Assembly: GCA_948466185.1 (NCBI GenBank)
Contig: CAOJZM010000008.1
Span: 1 to 48,951, forward strand
Direction of reading: 5' to 3'
Source of the DNA: an uncultured Christensenella sp.
Lineage (GTDB): Bacteria > Bacillota > Clostridia > Christensenellales > UBA1242
Length of the DNA: 48,951 bases
Shown one piece after another: positions 1 to 8,817 of this stretch. A program made the translations under genes and the position numbers. The first letter of the stretch is position 1; every line of letters begins with the position of its first letter. Under the pieces are notes generated by a model. It was given only the letters and a program-made list of their open reading frames with translations, was not told the origin of the DNA and did not search any database.

Positions 1-687
<687 letters not shown>

Positions 688-870
688 AATGTTTGCATCA
701 CTATTGTGATGTTTCTATTTTGTTAGTAGTACACTATTACTAGTGCAGGCATTTTGCCTGCTTTGACCTTTTGCTCAATAACTTTTTGTAAAATTGACTT
801 TTCGTTTATTTTTTTCAATTCTTGTACTTGTATTATTCAATTGTTATTGTTCGGCCTGCCCGTTTTGGCA
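688..870 (-). other. rRNA leader with three tandem hairpins
   Basis: Between the rRNA promoter and mature 16S there are three perfect short inverted repeats: CATCAC/GTGATG at 696-711, CACTA/TAGTG at 732-745, and GCAGGC/GCCTGC at 745-761. The last two abut. Leader hairpins commonly take part in RNase III processing or antitermination of rRNA. None is followed by a long T-run on the minus strand, so they are unlikely to be simple terminators. The role is inferred. The rest of this gene-free stretch is AT-rich with no other signal I can see. Confidence 0.5.
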
Positions 871-879
871 AGCGTTAAT

Positions 880-909
880 ATATTAACACAACTCTTCTCT
901 TATTGTCAA
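880..909 (-). promoter_or_regulatory. Putative rRNA operon promoter
   Basis: On the minus strand a perfect -35 TTGACA (904-909) lies 18 bases from TAATAT (880-885), or 17 bases from the overlapping TTAATA. It is about 190 bases upstream of mature 16S. This is the only strong promoter-like pair in the 688-1045 gap. Confidence 0.7.
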
Positions 910-1045
910 CGGTTTTTCAAATTTATTTTTATTTTTTTCAGTCTTTTTTTACCTTTTTTTAGCTTTTATCTACAACGCCTGCGGGTGTAAAATGATTTAC
1001 AGTGCAATTCAACAACAGGTAACATTAAAATTATAAAATTAGCAT

Positions 1046-1067
1046 AAAAAAAGTGGCTAAGCCACTT
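1046..1067 (-). terminator. Intrinsic terminator of the divIVA-like unit
   Basis: The inverted repeat AAGTGGC/GCCACTT (1051-1067) overlaps the stop codon of the DivIVA-like gene and is followed on the minus strand by a run of seven Ts. Nearly the same stem is used at 3341-3357 and 22404-22420. Confidence 0.85.
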
Positions 1068-1812
1068 AATTTAAACCATAACTGTTATCATTAAAGAAAT
1101 CGAAAGCCTTCATAATTTCAGCAAGATCATCTTTCGGATTTATTGCTTCTTTAAGGTCAAAGCCATTTGCCTGTTTGATGCTCCTTTCCTCTTTCTTCTC
1201 AGGAGAAGAAGCAAGAAATTTATCTGCTATAGTGTCATATGGATCATTTTCGCTAAGCTGCATATCGCTTACTGGGCGAATTTGATTTTTATGATCCTCT
1301 GTATTGCGTATAATTTTAACTTCACGTGGACCATCTTGTCCCCTTCTATAATCTTGCATTTTGTTAAGAAGAATACGCATTGAATCATTTTCAGTTTTTG
1401 TTGGACTTGTTATTTCTGTATTTTGTTTTTCAGCCTGACTTAAAATTCTGTCCAAATCAGTAAAAACATTCTTGAAGGTGGACATCGTGCTTATTGCTGG
1501 AAATTGTAAACATAATTCTTTATATACAATTTGAAGCTCTTCATTAAGCATTTTAATTTGTTCATAGTGAAGGATTTTTATGGTATTATTCCCTTCATCC
1601 TGAAAACGTCTAAAAGCATCCAGGGCAGACATAATATTTTTCTCCCTGCTTTCAATTTCATAACTCTTGTTTTTATAATCCAACAGTTTCTTTTCACTTT
1701 CAAGAACTTTTAATTTTTCTTCCATTAAAGTTGCCTCATGCTCAGCATTTATTCTTGCTATAAACCTGTCAACTTCTTCTTTATTATATCCATTGTATTC
1801 TGTTGAAAACAT
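1066..1812 (-). CDS. DivIVA-domain protein
   Basis: The product is 248 residues. It opens with MFSTEYNGYNKEEVDRFI, the DivIVA-type N-terminal membrane/pole-binding segment with the typical YNxxEVDxFI pattern. A charged coiled coil follows to about residue 120, and the low-complexity C-terminal half is rich in D, E and K. DivIVA proteins gather at curved membrane or division sites and recruit partners, so a role in division or cell shape is inferred. The start was chosen at the ATG at 1812 because AAGGAG lies 7 bases upstream; a longer in-frame extension would overlap the upstream membrane gene. The stop of that gene sits 3 bases before this ATG, inside the ribosome-binding region, so the two are probably co-translated. 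It could be another DivIVA-family protein such as GpsB or SepIVA-like. Confidence 0.75.
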   Translation of the reverse strand: MFSTEYNGYNKEEVDRFIARINAEHEATLMEEKLKVLESEKKLLDYKNKSYEIESREKNIMSALDAFRRFQDEGNNTIKILHYEQIKMLNEELQIVYKELCLQFPAISTMSTFKNVFTDLDRILSQAEKQNTEITSPTKTENDSMRILLNKMQDYRRGQDGPREVKIIRNTEDHKNQIRPVSDMQLSENDPYDTIADKFLASSPEKKEERSIKQANGFDLKEAINPKDDLAEIMKAFDFFNDNSYGLN

Positions 1813-1814
1813 GA

Positions 1815-2372
1815 TTAACTCCTTCTTAGAAAGTTTTTGAGTAAATACCTCAGTACAAATGATAGCACAATCAATCCAACAAAAGCAATAAAAATCCAAA
1901 TAGAAACAAGATTTATTTTGTAGAAAAACCAAACCACATCTACAAGAAAGAAGGAAAAAGCAAGAACTAAGTGGAATTTTTGATTAAAAAAACAGTAAGT
2001 GAAATAGGATGCAAAAGCGAAAGCAAGCAAATAATAGACAGATTGAAAATACAGAAGGTTTAAAAATTGAACGATGATTCCAAACGCACCTATAAAAAAT
2101 AATAAAAGTCCAAAATAGCAACAGGAATCAAGATGAAATAGCAGACTTTTAACAAGTAGGTGCAGCCCGACAAAAAGGCAAAAAAAGAAAAACCAAGCAT
2201 AATAATTTCTTATTAACACTACACTTAGAACAGTGGAGACCAGAAAAGCAGTTATCGCAAAATAAAAACTTATCGACAGAATCGTAGTTTTCTTAAGTTT
2301 AAAGACTCGGCCTTGCATAATTAAATTATTAACAAAAAAAGAAGATTTAATCTTCTTTTTTGTTGTCCTCAT
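1815..2372 (-). CDS. Small polytopic membrane protein, unknown function
   Basis: A 185-residue, extremely hydrophobic protein rich in F, L and V, with about five to six predicted membrane spans after a short basic N-terminus (MRTTKKKIKSS). I do not recognise a family; it does not look like YggT, the membrane protein often near divIVA in Firmicutes. The start at 2372 is preceded by AGGAGAG and lies 26 bases inside the end of lgt. An alternative ATG at 2318 lacks a ribosome binding site. A terminator-like hairpin sits over the lgt stop inside the start of this gene, so expression would need read-through. It is followed directly by the divIVA-like gene. Confidence 0.65.
   Translation of the reverse strand: MRTTKKKIKSSFFVNNLIMQGRVFKLKKTTILSISFYFAITAFLVSTVLSVVLIRNYYAWFFFFCLFVGLHLLVKSLLFHLDSCCYFGLLLFFIGAFGIIVQFLNLLYFQSVYYLLAFAFASYFTYCFFNQKFHLVLAFSFFLVDVVWFFYKINLVSIWIFIAFVGLIVLSFVLRYLLKNFLRRS
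2334..2355 (-). terminator. Weak terminator-like hairpin at the end of lgt
   Basis: GAAGAT/ATCTTC (2341-2355, three-base loop) covers the lgt stop and is followed on the minus strand by seven Ts (2334-2340). The stem is short and AT-rich. It lies inside the first codons of the next gene, so it probably attenuates rather than ends transcription. Confidence 0.5.
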
Positions 2373-3297
2373 TTTTCTCTCCTGTTTTGTTTTCAGCCTT
2401 CCCTTTTTTCCTAAAGAATTTTACTTCTCTCTTTTTAGGATTCTGCTCTTCAGGTTTTTCAATTAAAATTTCGCCTTTTGTGCTGTCTTGTTTTTGAAAG
2501 TTATATTGCACCACTTTCTCAGGATGCTTCTTAAACCAGAAATAGTAAAAAAGCAAAATAACAATACCCGCAACTATCAGAATAAGACTTAAAACCAAAG
2601 ACACTTGCACTGGTCCAATTCTTATACTGTCTCCGCCTTCGCCACCTCGTAAAGCTTCTATCCACGCACGGCCAACACCATATATAATAAGATACCAAGC
2701 CGAAATTGCTCCCCTCTGTTTAATCTTAAATTTTCGCAACAGGAGCATCAATACAGCAAACGTCGCAAAATCCCAAATGCTTTCATAGAAAAAGGTTGAT
2801 AAATGCCACTCGCCGTGGAGAAATGTTGATAAAGGAAACCATTGAAATTTAGGATCTGTCACCACCATTCCATAACAGCAACCTGCGAAATAGCAGCCAA
2901 TTCTGCCAATCCCTTGCCCTAAAATGAGTGAAGGAACAACCACGTCTGCTATATCAAAAAAGTTTTTCTTGTGAATTAAACTGTAAAGGCCTACACCAAG
3001 CGTACCACCGATAACCCCACCATATATTGCAAGGCCACCCTTCCAGATTTCAAAAATTTGCCAAAAAGACGTATACATGTTTAGATTTGTAACAAAATAA
3101 TAAATCCTTGCACCTATAATAGCAAGAGGCAAAACATAACAAGCAGCAATAATCAAATCATTAGTTTTTACATTTCGAAACCTTGCATTTTTACATGCAA
3201 GCCATACACCAAGTCCCATTGCAACAGCAATGATAATACCATAGTATGAAATCCTCAATCCGAAAAATAAAAAACTATCACTAAAAAAACCAAACAT
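2347..3297 (-). CDS. lgt: Prolipoprotein diacylglyceryl transferase Lgt
   Basis: Lgt transfers diacylglycerol from phosphatidylglycerol to the lipobox cysteine of prelipoproteins in the membrane. The protein has about seven membrane spans and the Lgt signature GRIGCYFAGCCYG at residues 131-143, plus the GVGRAWIEALRGG region near the C-terminus. It ends in a long charged tail. I place the start at the ATG at 3297 (316 residues). A TTGACA-18-TATAAT promoter ends 7 bases before it, and there is no ribosome binding site. An upstream in-frame ATG at 3315 would lie between the -35 and -10 boxes and could not be in this transcript. The mRNA would be leaderless. The family call is firm; the start is inferred. 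Confidence 0.93.
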   Translation of the reverse strand: MFGFFSDSFLFFGLRISYYGIIIAVAMGLGVWLACKNARFRNVKTNDLIIAACYVLPLAIIGARIYYFVTNLNMYTSFWQIFEIWKGGLAIYGGVIGGTLGVGLYSLIHKKNFFDIADVVVPSLILGQGIGRIGCYFAGCCYGMVVTDPKFQWFPLSTFLHGEWHLSTFFYESIWDFATFAVLMLLLRKFKIKQRGAISAWYLIIYGVGRAWIEALRGGEGGDSIRIGPVQVSLVLSLILIVAGIVILLFYYFWFKKHPEKVVQYNFQKQDSTKGEILIEKPEEQNPKKREVKFFRKKGKAENKTGEKNEDNKKED

Positions 3298-3304
3298 TAT
3301 ATTT

Positions 3305-3334
3305 ATTATAGACATAAAAACTAAAATTTGTCAA
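3305..3334 (-). promoter_or_regulatory. Leaderless promoter of lgt
   Basis: On the minus strand TTGACA (3329-3334), an 18-base spacer and TATAAT (3305-3310) stand 7 bases before the ATG at 3297. Both boxes match consensus perfectly. It lies just downstream of the terminator of the rho-like gene, so lgt starts a new unit. Confidence 0.75.
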
Positions 3335-3335
3335 A

Positions 3336-3362
3336 CAAAAAAGTGGCCATGCCACTTTTTTG
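3336..3362 (-). terminator. Terminator of the rho-like gene
   Basis: AAGTGGC/GCCACTT (3341-3357) with loop CAT and a T-run on both sides. On the minus strand it follows the rho-like stop at 3379. Confidence 0.85.
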
Positions 3363-3378
3363 AATGAAAGATATCCAC

Positions 3379-4554
3379 TTAATCTGCGAAATGAGAACAT
3401 ACCCTCTCAAGTTCGTTTTTAAGGAACAAATCATCTTTGTCAATATCGCGATAGGTCATAACTAAGGTAATGCTTGAATTGTTACTCATAGCCCGCCCCA
3501 AAGAAATCAATTTTTGAACAATAATAACTGCTTTAGTTCTATGACCATTCAGCATTTCACTATCTGTAAAGCATTGATCAAGAGTATTGAGTAAAGATAT
3601 AATATCATTGATAAACAGGACACAATTCTCACCATTGTTAAAAAGTCTTTCGGTAAGTGCAATAGTATCTACAACCTTATTAAATCCACTGTCATATCCT
3701 GAGCCATATACTGTTGTCATATTGATAATATTAGGAATTTGTTTAAAAAGGATTTGGTCCTCAAAGGAAGTGTTAAGTCCAAGAGTTATTAAATTTACAC
3801 CTCTAAGGTCACAGTCCTTTGCAAACTGATTAAATCTTTCATCCTCAAAAAGATTGCCTTTATAAAGGACAAGGTTTCTTCTTCCACAGTAAAGATTAAA
3901 ATCCCCATATGCATATTTTTCACTTGAGATTATTGGATTTCCCTCGCCAATATCTCTTATCTTATATTTTTTGAACTCTATAAAATTTATCTTTTCAACA
4001 CTAACAAGAATATATTGATTGTTTGCATTAATTTTCTTACATTCAGCCTCGATAAAGTCGCCTTCTTGAAGTTTGAATTGTTCCATTTCTTTTTTGGCTA
4101 TGAATATTTTTTTACCTGTTGTAAGGTCAATAAAATAGGCTATAACTTCAGATTGTCTTACAACGCCTTTGCAAGAAACACGTTCTTCTTCCACATCGCT
4201 AAACACTGGAACTTCCTGTGCAAAACAAATAATATCTTCATACTTAATCGGTTTCTTAGGCAAAAGTAGTGCGTCGGTGTTATCACTACCCGTCATTTTG
4301 GACATAATATCTTCCAAATTGGAAAGTTTTTTAAAAGGTCGACCTTTTTTTGTCAACTTAACAACGCTGGAATCGGAATTATATATTTTATCAAGAATGA
4401 GATCAATAAGTTCGTCACGTTTTTTTGTGGTTGGCGATTGAACTCCAAGTTCTCTTCCTAAGGCACGCAGTTCAAAAATACCCAAATTTTGAACTAACAT
4501 CTCTCTATGTTCACTGCGGTCTTGTTGCCTCTTGGCCATTATATTAATATCCAT
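3379..4554 (-). CDS. Rho-like protein lacking the ATP-binding P-loop
   Basis: The product is 391 residues. Residues 18-55 resemble the Rho N-terminal SAP-like domain (LGIFELRALGRELGVQSPT). Residues 120-190 resemble the Rho OB-fold RNA-binding domain. Residues 215-370 follow the order of the Rho ATPase core, including a Walker-B-like stretch (CVLFINDI, 311-318) and a segment matching the conserved post-Walker-B region. Where Rho has its P-loop (GxxxxGKT) this protein has NLVLYKGNLFEDERF, so ATP hydrolysis looks lost. It is also shorter than Rho (about 420 or more). It may be an RNA-binding Rho paralogue or a decayed copy; the frame is open and well kept. The start has AAAGGAG 6 bases upstream; a second ATG at 4539 is possible. 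Confidence 0.65.
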   Translation of the reverse strand: MDINIMAKRQQDRSEHREMLVQNLGIFELRALGRELGVQSPTTKKRDELIDLILDKIYNSDSSVVKLTKKGRPFKKLSNLEDIMSKMTGSDNTDALLLPKKPIKYEDIICFAQEVPVFSDVEEERVSCKGVVRQSEVIAYFIDLTTGKKIFIAKKEMEQFKLQEGDFIEAECKKINANNQYILVSVEKINFIEFKKYKIRDIGEGNPIISSEKYAYGDFNLYCGRRNLVLYKGNLFEDERFNQFAKDCDLRGVNLITLGLNTSFEDQILFKQIPNIINMTTVYGSGYDSGFNKVVDTIALTERLFNNGENCVLFINDIISLLNTLDQCFTDSEMLNGHRTKAVIIVQKLISLGRAMSNNSSITLVMTYRDIDKDDLFLKNELERVCSHFAD

Positions 4555-4590
4555 AAATTTCTCCTTTGTAATGCTTAGCGTAGTTTATCA

Positions 4591-4619
4591 AGTCTAGTTT
4601 ACTTAAATTTTAACATCAA
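4591..4619 (-). promoter_or_regulatory. Putative promoter of the rho-like gene
   Basis: Minus strand: TTGATG (4614-4619), 17 bases, TAGACT (4591-4596), about 37 bases before the ATG. Four of six bases match at each box. Confidence 0.5.
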
Positions 4620-4640
4620 TTTGTACAATAGTCAATAAAT

Positions 4641-5510
4641 TTAAACAATATTAAATAGACTTGTTAAAATCCCACATGCCACTGCTAAGACATACAATAA
4701 TATAGTTATACCTATATTATTCCATATTTTTTTCTTATTAATCATGAATAATACAATAAGCCCAACTCCTGCACCTGCACATAGCCCACCAACCAATGCA
4801 GCAAACTGGATAACACCCGCCATGTACAGTTCAACTATAAAAACTGAAGCTGCACAATTAGGAATTAACCCAATAAGACAAGCAATAAGGATTTGAGTGT
4901 ATACATTGCCTGTAAAAAGTTTCTGTAAAGATTCAAGTCCTGCATATCCAATAATAATGTTGATAAGCAGTGTTGCAACAAACACGTACGCGACAATAAT
5001 TGCGGTATGTTTTAAGGCATCAAGAAAAATGTTTTTCGCACAACATTCCCCGTGTTCATGATGATGAGGCTCATGGTATTTCTCCAGCTTTGGAGGTTTT
5101 CTTCTTTCACATAGATAAACGATAAAGTCAATTAAATAACCGATAATAATTGCAAAAGAAACTTTAAAAACAAGCAAAAGTAAAAGTTTAGGGATAAACT
5201 GAGGCTGTGATATCATCAAAGGAATCGCCTCATCAGAAGTGGCTATAAAAACTGCAAATAAGGTACCCAGCGTAACAACCTTTGATGAATATAATTTACT
5301 CATGACGGAAGAAAAACCACATTGTGGCACACAACCCAAAAAAGCACCAACAAGAGGTCCAGCCTTTTTTGTATGGTGCAAAATTCGTGCGTATTTTTCA
5401 TTGTTGTTATGCGAAAAATAGCCCACAATCAGATACGCAAGGTATAAAATCGGAATAACAAGTGCAGTATCTATGCAGGCGTCTTTTAATGCATCCAAAA
5501 ATATGTCCAT
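4641..5510 (-). CDS. Putative heavy-metal permease (ArsP_2/DUF2899-like)
   Basis: A 289-residue membrane protein with about eight to ten spans in two halves. The first half has GCVPQCGFSSVMSKLYSS and IATSDEAIPLM; the second repeats the theme with LIPNCAASVFIVELY. Between them is a cytoplasmic-type loop rich in metal ligands (HEPHHHEHGECC, residues ~147-158). This pattern matches my memory of the 10-TM putative heavy-metal exporter family (PF11449) seen in Clostridia, sometimes labelled arsenic or manganese transporters. The substrate cannot be told from sequence; the His/Cys loop suggests a divalent metal. The ATG has GGAG 5 bases upstream. It follows the beta-solenoid gene by 15 bases, so the two are probably one transcript. 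Confidence 0.7.
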   Translation of the reverse strand: MDIFLDALKDACIDTALVIPILYLAYLIVGYFSHNNNEKYARILHHTKKAGPLVGAFLGCVPQCGFSSVMSKLYSSKVVTLGTLFAVFIATSDEAIPLMISQPQFIPKLLLLLVFKVSFAIIIGYLIDFIVYLCERRKPPKLEKYHEPHHHEHGECCAKNIFLDALKHTAIIVAYVFVATLLINIIIGYAGLESLQKLFTGNVYTQILIACLIGLIPNCAASVFIVELYMAGVIQFAALVGGLCAGAGVGLIVLFMINKKKIWNNIGITILLYVLAVACGILTSLFNIV

Positions 5511-5525
5511 ATATCTCCTAAATTA

Positions 5526-6449
5526 TTATTTGGTTTTTGCATTATCGGAAGAAACTTCGAGTTCCTCCATTTTCATTTGTTTAGTTTTTGTTTTTCTTTT
5601 AGGCTTTTCAACCTGCGTCTCCACTTTTTCTATAGTTTCAACAACCTCGGTTGTTTTAACTGTTTTTACTTTTTCCTCAGTCTTGGAAGACGCTTCCGCT
5701 TTTTCACGTTTAAAGTCATTCATTCTTTTTTCGCTTTCTTTTGGCGAATACAGAATTAATGTTTGTTTATCTTGATAGCCAATCTTGCCGTCCATATTTG
5801 CAGAGATAATGGACTTGCCAAGCATTTCTCCAATCTCCCCTTTGTTAAAAGTTGAAACTTCGCTGGTGTCGGCAAAAAGTTGGATTTTTCCATTATTCAT
5901 CGTGCCCACCTTACTGTCGTTAAGAAGGTAGGTAATATTTCCATCAAGCATACTAACAAGAGATGCATTATCAAGAATACCCGTAATTTCACCAGTAATC
6001 ATGGTGACAATTCGTGCCTTATTACGAACGAACATAACCCTGCCTTGTGTAATTGTCGCAAGTTCTGCCTTATCGTCAACAAAGCGAATAAATCCACCAT
6101 TCATAGTGCCAACAGTTGCCTTTCCTCGCACATAATCAATGGTGCAAGTATTGATTGTTGTGATGGATGCTTTTCCAGAAATTACAGTTATAACGCCGCT
6201 TTTAAAAAGACCAATCTTGGCTTTGCCAGAAACAGAATCAATGACTGCATTTTCCATCATTTGAATTTTCGCCTTACCAGAAATTTCCTTAAAGGTACAA
6301 TCAAAACTTTCAAGAACAACAACATTGCCGTTCAAAGTAACATTATTGCACTTATTTAAAATATGCACACCGCTTCCAAGGGTAAAATTTGATTCCTCAT
6401 CATGAATAATAGGATCAATAACTTTTTCTTTTTTCTTAAACAATTTCAT
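5526..6449 (-). CDS. Beta-solenoid protein with 17-residue repeats
   Basis: A 307-residue protein with no signal peptide or membrane span. Residues ~57-210 are about nine copies of a 17-residue unit with pattern [IV]xTMxxGxIxxVxxKAx; examples are IGLFKSGVITVISGKAS and VGTMNGGFIRFVDDKAE. Regular short repeats with alternating hydrophobic residues predict a parallel beta-helix, as in bactofilins (polymer-forming proteins), though the period and motifs differ. The C-terminal ~70 residues are highly charged (K/E/T-rich) and possibly coiled. A cytoskeletal or scaffold role is only inferred. The ATG has a GGGGG-containing binding site 6 bases upstream. It lies 15 bases upstream of the permease gene on the same strand. 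Confidence 0.7.
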   Translation of the reverse strand: MKLFKKKEKVIDPIIHDEESNFTLGSGVHILNKCNNVTLNGNVVVLESFDCTFKEISGKAKIQMMENAVIDSVSGKAKIGLFKSGVITVISGKASITTINTCTIDYVRGKATVGTMNGGFIRFVDDKAELATITQGRVMFVRNKARIVTMITGEITGILDNASLVSMLDGNITYLLNDSKVGTMNNGKIQLFADTSEVSTFNKGEIGEMLGKSIISANMDGKIGYQDKQTLILYSPKESEKRMNDFKREKAEASSKTEEKVKTVKTTEVVETIEKVETQVEKPKRKTKTKQMKMEELEVSSDNAKTK

Positions 6450-6589
6450 GTTTTACCCCCTTTTTCTCACAAAAAATTAAACAAGTGCATACTATAAGAT
6501 ATTTATAATATAACACAAAATATGTCGCTATGCAAATATTTTTTTGATAATTGTAAAAATTTTGGAGATAAGAAACTTTTTTATAATAG

Positions 6590-6618
6590 TTGACTAAAAA
6601 TTTTCATGGGTTTATACT
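6590..6618 (+). promoter_or_regulatory. Promoter of the ABC transporter gene
   Basis: TTGACT (6590-6595), 17 bases, TATACT (6613-6618). The same two hexamers and spacing occur at 8765-8793 before the next gene. Confidence 0.75.
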
Positions 6619-6677
6619 TAGATAAGAGCTTAAAAGTCGCTATTGACATACAAAATATGGCGTACGGAGGAATAAAT

Positions 6678-8759
6678 ATGGCAGAACTTGAAATTAAAGG
6701 ATTAAATAAGTACTATCGTCTTGGAAACAAAACCAAATTTCACGCTTTAACTGATATAAATTTAAGTTTTGAAAAAGGAGAACTTGTTTCAATTGTTGGT
6801 GAAAGTGGAAGCGGAAAGTCCACTTTTATGAATCTTATTGGAGGGCTAGACTCTGATTTTGAAGGTGAAATAAAGGTAAACGGCGAAAATATTAAAAATT
6901 TAACCGATAAAGAACTTGACGAATATCGTAAAAAGAAAATTGGCTTTGTTTTTCAATCCTTTAATCTTATTCCTCACCTTTCTATACTTGACAATGTCAC
7001 CATCGCATTGACTCTTTCAAATGTAAAAGAAAGCGAAAAAGTAAAAAAGGCAACAGAAATACTTAAAAGACTGGGACTTGAACAGCAGATAAAGAAGAAA
7101 CCAACCCAACTCAGCGGTGGCCAAAAGCAACGTGTTGCCATTGCAAGAGCACTTATCAACGACCCAGAGATAATTCTTGCTGATGAGCCTACTGGTGCCC
7201 TTGACAGCGAAACAACCTCCCAAATTCTTGAAATTCTTAAAGAGATTGCGGACGAGGGCAAACTTGTGATTATGGTCACCCACTCTGAAAAAGTGGCAAG
7301 CATATCTTCCCGAGTTGTTGAAGTATCGGACGGCAAAATCATTAAAGACGAATATAAATCTGACTATAACAAAATAACAAAAGAAATAAAAGAAGATAAT
7401 AAAAAAGAAGAGGATGATGCCAAAATAAAGCACAAAAAGAAAACCAATCTTTCTTTCATATCCGCAGTTAAACTATCCTTTCATAACATGTGGGCAAGCA
7501 AAGTCAAAAACTTTTTAATTGCATTCGGCGTTGCAATAAGTCTTGTCAGCTTGATTCTCATGCTCTCCTTTGGCTCAGGGTTAACAGACTACATATCCGG
7601 TCTTGCTGACTCTTACACCAACCCACTCTATGTTTCAATTTCCAAGGTGGCAAAAAATCCTTTAAAAGATAATACTGGTTTCAATGACCCTGAGGAACTT
7701 GACAACTTGATTGCAGACATCAACAAACAACTTGAAGAAAATGATTTTGAATTTAGAGCTGATGAATCCAACATTACCTATGGTTTTAATAAAATGACAT
7801 TTACTTCCGCACAATTCACTTTTAAAGCGGATGAAGACAATAAATATGATGAAAATGGAGAAAATGTTGTTACAAACTTTATTTATTTCGTGTACTCCAC
7901 TCCTCCATATTACGACGAAACAAAAATGATAGCAGGGAGTATGAGCGGGCAAAATGAAATTATGTTTTCAAAAGCAGTTGTAAGAATGCTCGGCTATGAT
8001 ACTTACGATGACGTTGTTGGAAAAGTAAAAGTTACAATCAATATCCCATCGCTCAATATAAACACTGAAAACATGATATCTGAAGAATTAAACCTTACAG
8101 GAAACCCTACAATATCGGGCATAATAGACGTTTCAGTTATGTTTGAAAATTTCCCAGTCATCTATGTTGATTATGATTACCTAACAAGTTTAATCAAGTT
8201 TGCAGGAAAGGAAGCAGACTTTGCACCTTCTTCAATTTATATTAAAACAGACTCTGAAAAAACAACAAACTTTATAAACAACTATCTCAGTTCCTTGGAA
8301 GGTTACTCGGGCTCAGTTGAAGAGCAAATGGCGGGAATGTTCAACGAAATGATTTCCACCTTCTCCACTGCCCTTGCAGTAATTGCAGGAATCTCTCTTA
8401 TCGTTGCAACAATTATGATTTTGGTTGTGCTTTACATGAGCGTAACTGAAAGGACTCGTGAAATTGGCGTACTTAAAAGTATCGGGGCAAGAAGAAAGGA
8501 TATCAAACGTATCTTCTCCACCGAGAGTTTCCTCATTGGTGTACTGAGCGGGATTGTCGGAATTGCATTTTCATTAATTTGCGGACTTATCTTAATCATA
8601 GTACTCAAATCAATTCTCGGCTTTGCACCAATCTCATTCAGATGGTGGTATTTCTTCGTCGCGCTTGGAATAAGCATTGTAATAAGCGTGCTTGCCGGAC
8701 TATTCCCAGCAGCCAAAGCAGCTAAACTTGACCCAGTGGAATCACTCCGACACGAATAG
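6678..8759 (+). CDS. MacB-type ABC transporter, ATPase and permease fused
   Basis: A 693-residue fusion. Residues 1-230 are an ABC ATPase with Walker A GESGSGKS (41-48), Q-loop Q93, signature LSGGQ (145-149) and Walker B ILADEP (166-171), of the LolD/MacB subtype. A charged linker (~230-275) leads to one membrane span, an extracellular domain of about 260 residues and three C-terminal spans of the FtsX/MacB fold, ending in the typical PAAKAAKLDPVESLRHE. Such exporters use a mechanotransmission mechanism to expel peptides, antibiotics or lipoproteins from the outer leaflet. No periplasmic adaptor gene is adjacent, as expected for a Gram-positive-type cell. The start at 6678 has GGAGG 7 bases upstream; an upstream in-frame ATG at 6606 would precede the -10 box and is rejected. 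Confidence 0.93.
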   Translation: MAELEIKGLNKYYRLGNKTKFHALTDINLSFEKGELVSIVGESGSGKSTFMNLIGGLDSDFEGEIKVNGENIKNLTDKELDEYRKKKIGFVFQSFNLIPHLSILDNVTIALTLSNVKESEKVKKATEILKRLGLEQQIKKKPTQLSGGQKQRVAIARALINDPEIILADEPTGALDSETTSQILEILKEIADEGKLVIMVTHSEKVASISSRVVEVSDGKIIKDEYKSDYNKITKEIKEDNKKEEDDAKIKHKKKTNLSFISAVKLSFHNMWASKVKNFLIAFGVAISLVSLILMLSFGSGLTDYISGLADSYTNPLYVSISKVAKNPLKDNTGFNDPEELDNLIADINKQLEENDFEFRADESNITYGFNKMTFTSAQFTFKADEDNKYDENGENVVTNFIYFVYSTPPYYDETKMIAGSMSGQNEIMFSKAVVRMLGYDTYDDVVGKVKVTINIPSLNINTENMISEELNLTGNPTISGIIDVSVMFENFPVIYVDYDYLTSLIKFAGKEADFAPSSIYIKTDSEKTTNFINNYLSSLEGYSGSVEEQMAGMFNEMISTFSTALAVIAGISLIVATIMILVVLYMSVTERTREIGVLKSIGARRKDIKRIFSTESFLIGVLSGIVGIAFSLICGLILIIVLKSILGFAPISFRWWYFFVALGISIVISVLAGLFPAAKAAKLDPVESLRHE

Positions 8760-8764
8760 AGATA

Positions 8765-8793
8765 TTGACTTTCATTCATAAATATGCTATACT
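8765..8793 (+). promoter_or_regulatory. Promoter of the 115-residue protein gene
   Basis: TTGACT (8765-8770), 17 bases, TATACT (8788-8793). The ATG follows 24 bases later with GGAG in between. The hexamers are identical to the promoter at 6590-6618. Confidence 0.75.
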
Positions 8794-8817
8794 CATTAAT
8801 GTAAGGAGATAAATTAA

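Noticed and set aside
5860..6280. Tandem DNA repeats or CRISPR-like array in the solenoid gene
   Set aside because: The 51-base periodicity is at protein level and degenerate in DNA; there are no identical repeats with unique spacers. No CRISPR array is seen anywhere in the window.
5880..6359. Long plus-strand open frame opposite the beta-solenoid gene
   Set aside because: It is a shadow of the repeated, in-frame minus-strand gene; its Ile/Asn-rich product has no motif.
6606..6677. N-terminal extension of the ABC transporter from the ATG at 6606
   Set aside because: That ATG lies between the -35 and -10 boxes; the ATG at 6678 has GGAGG and gives the normal ABC start.
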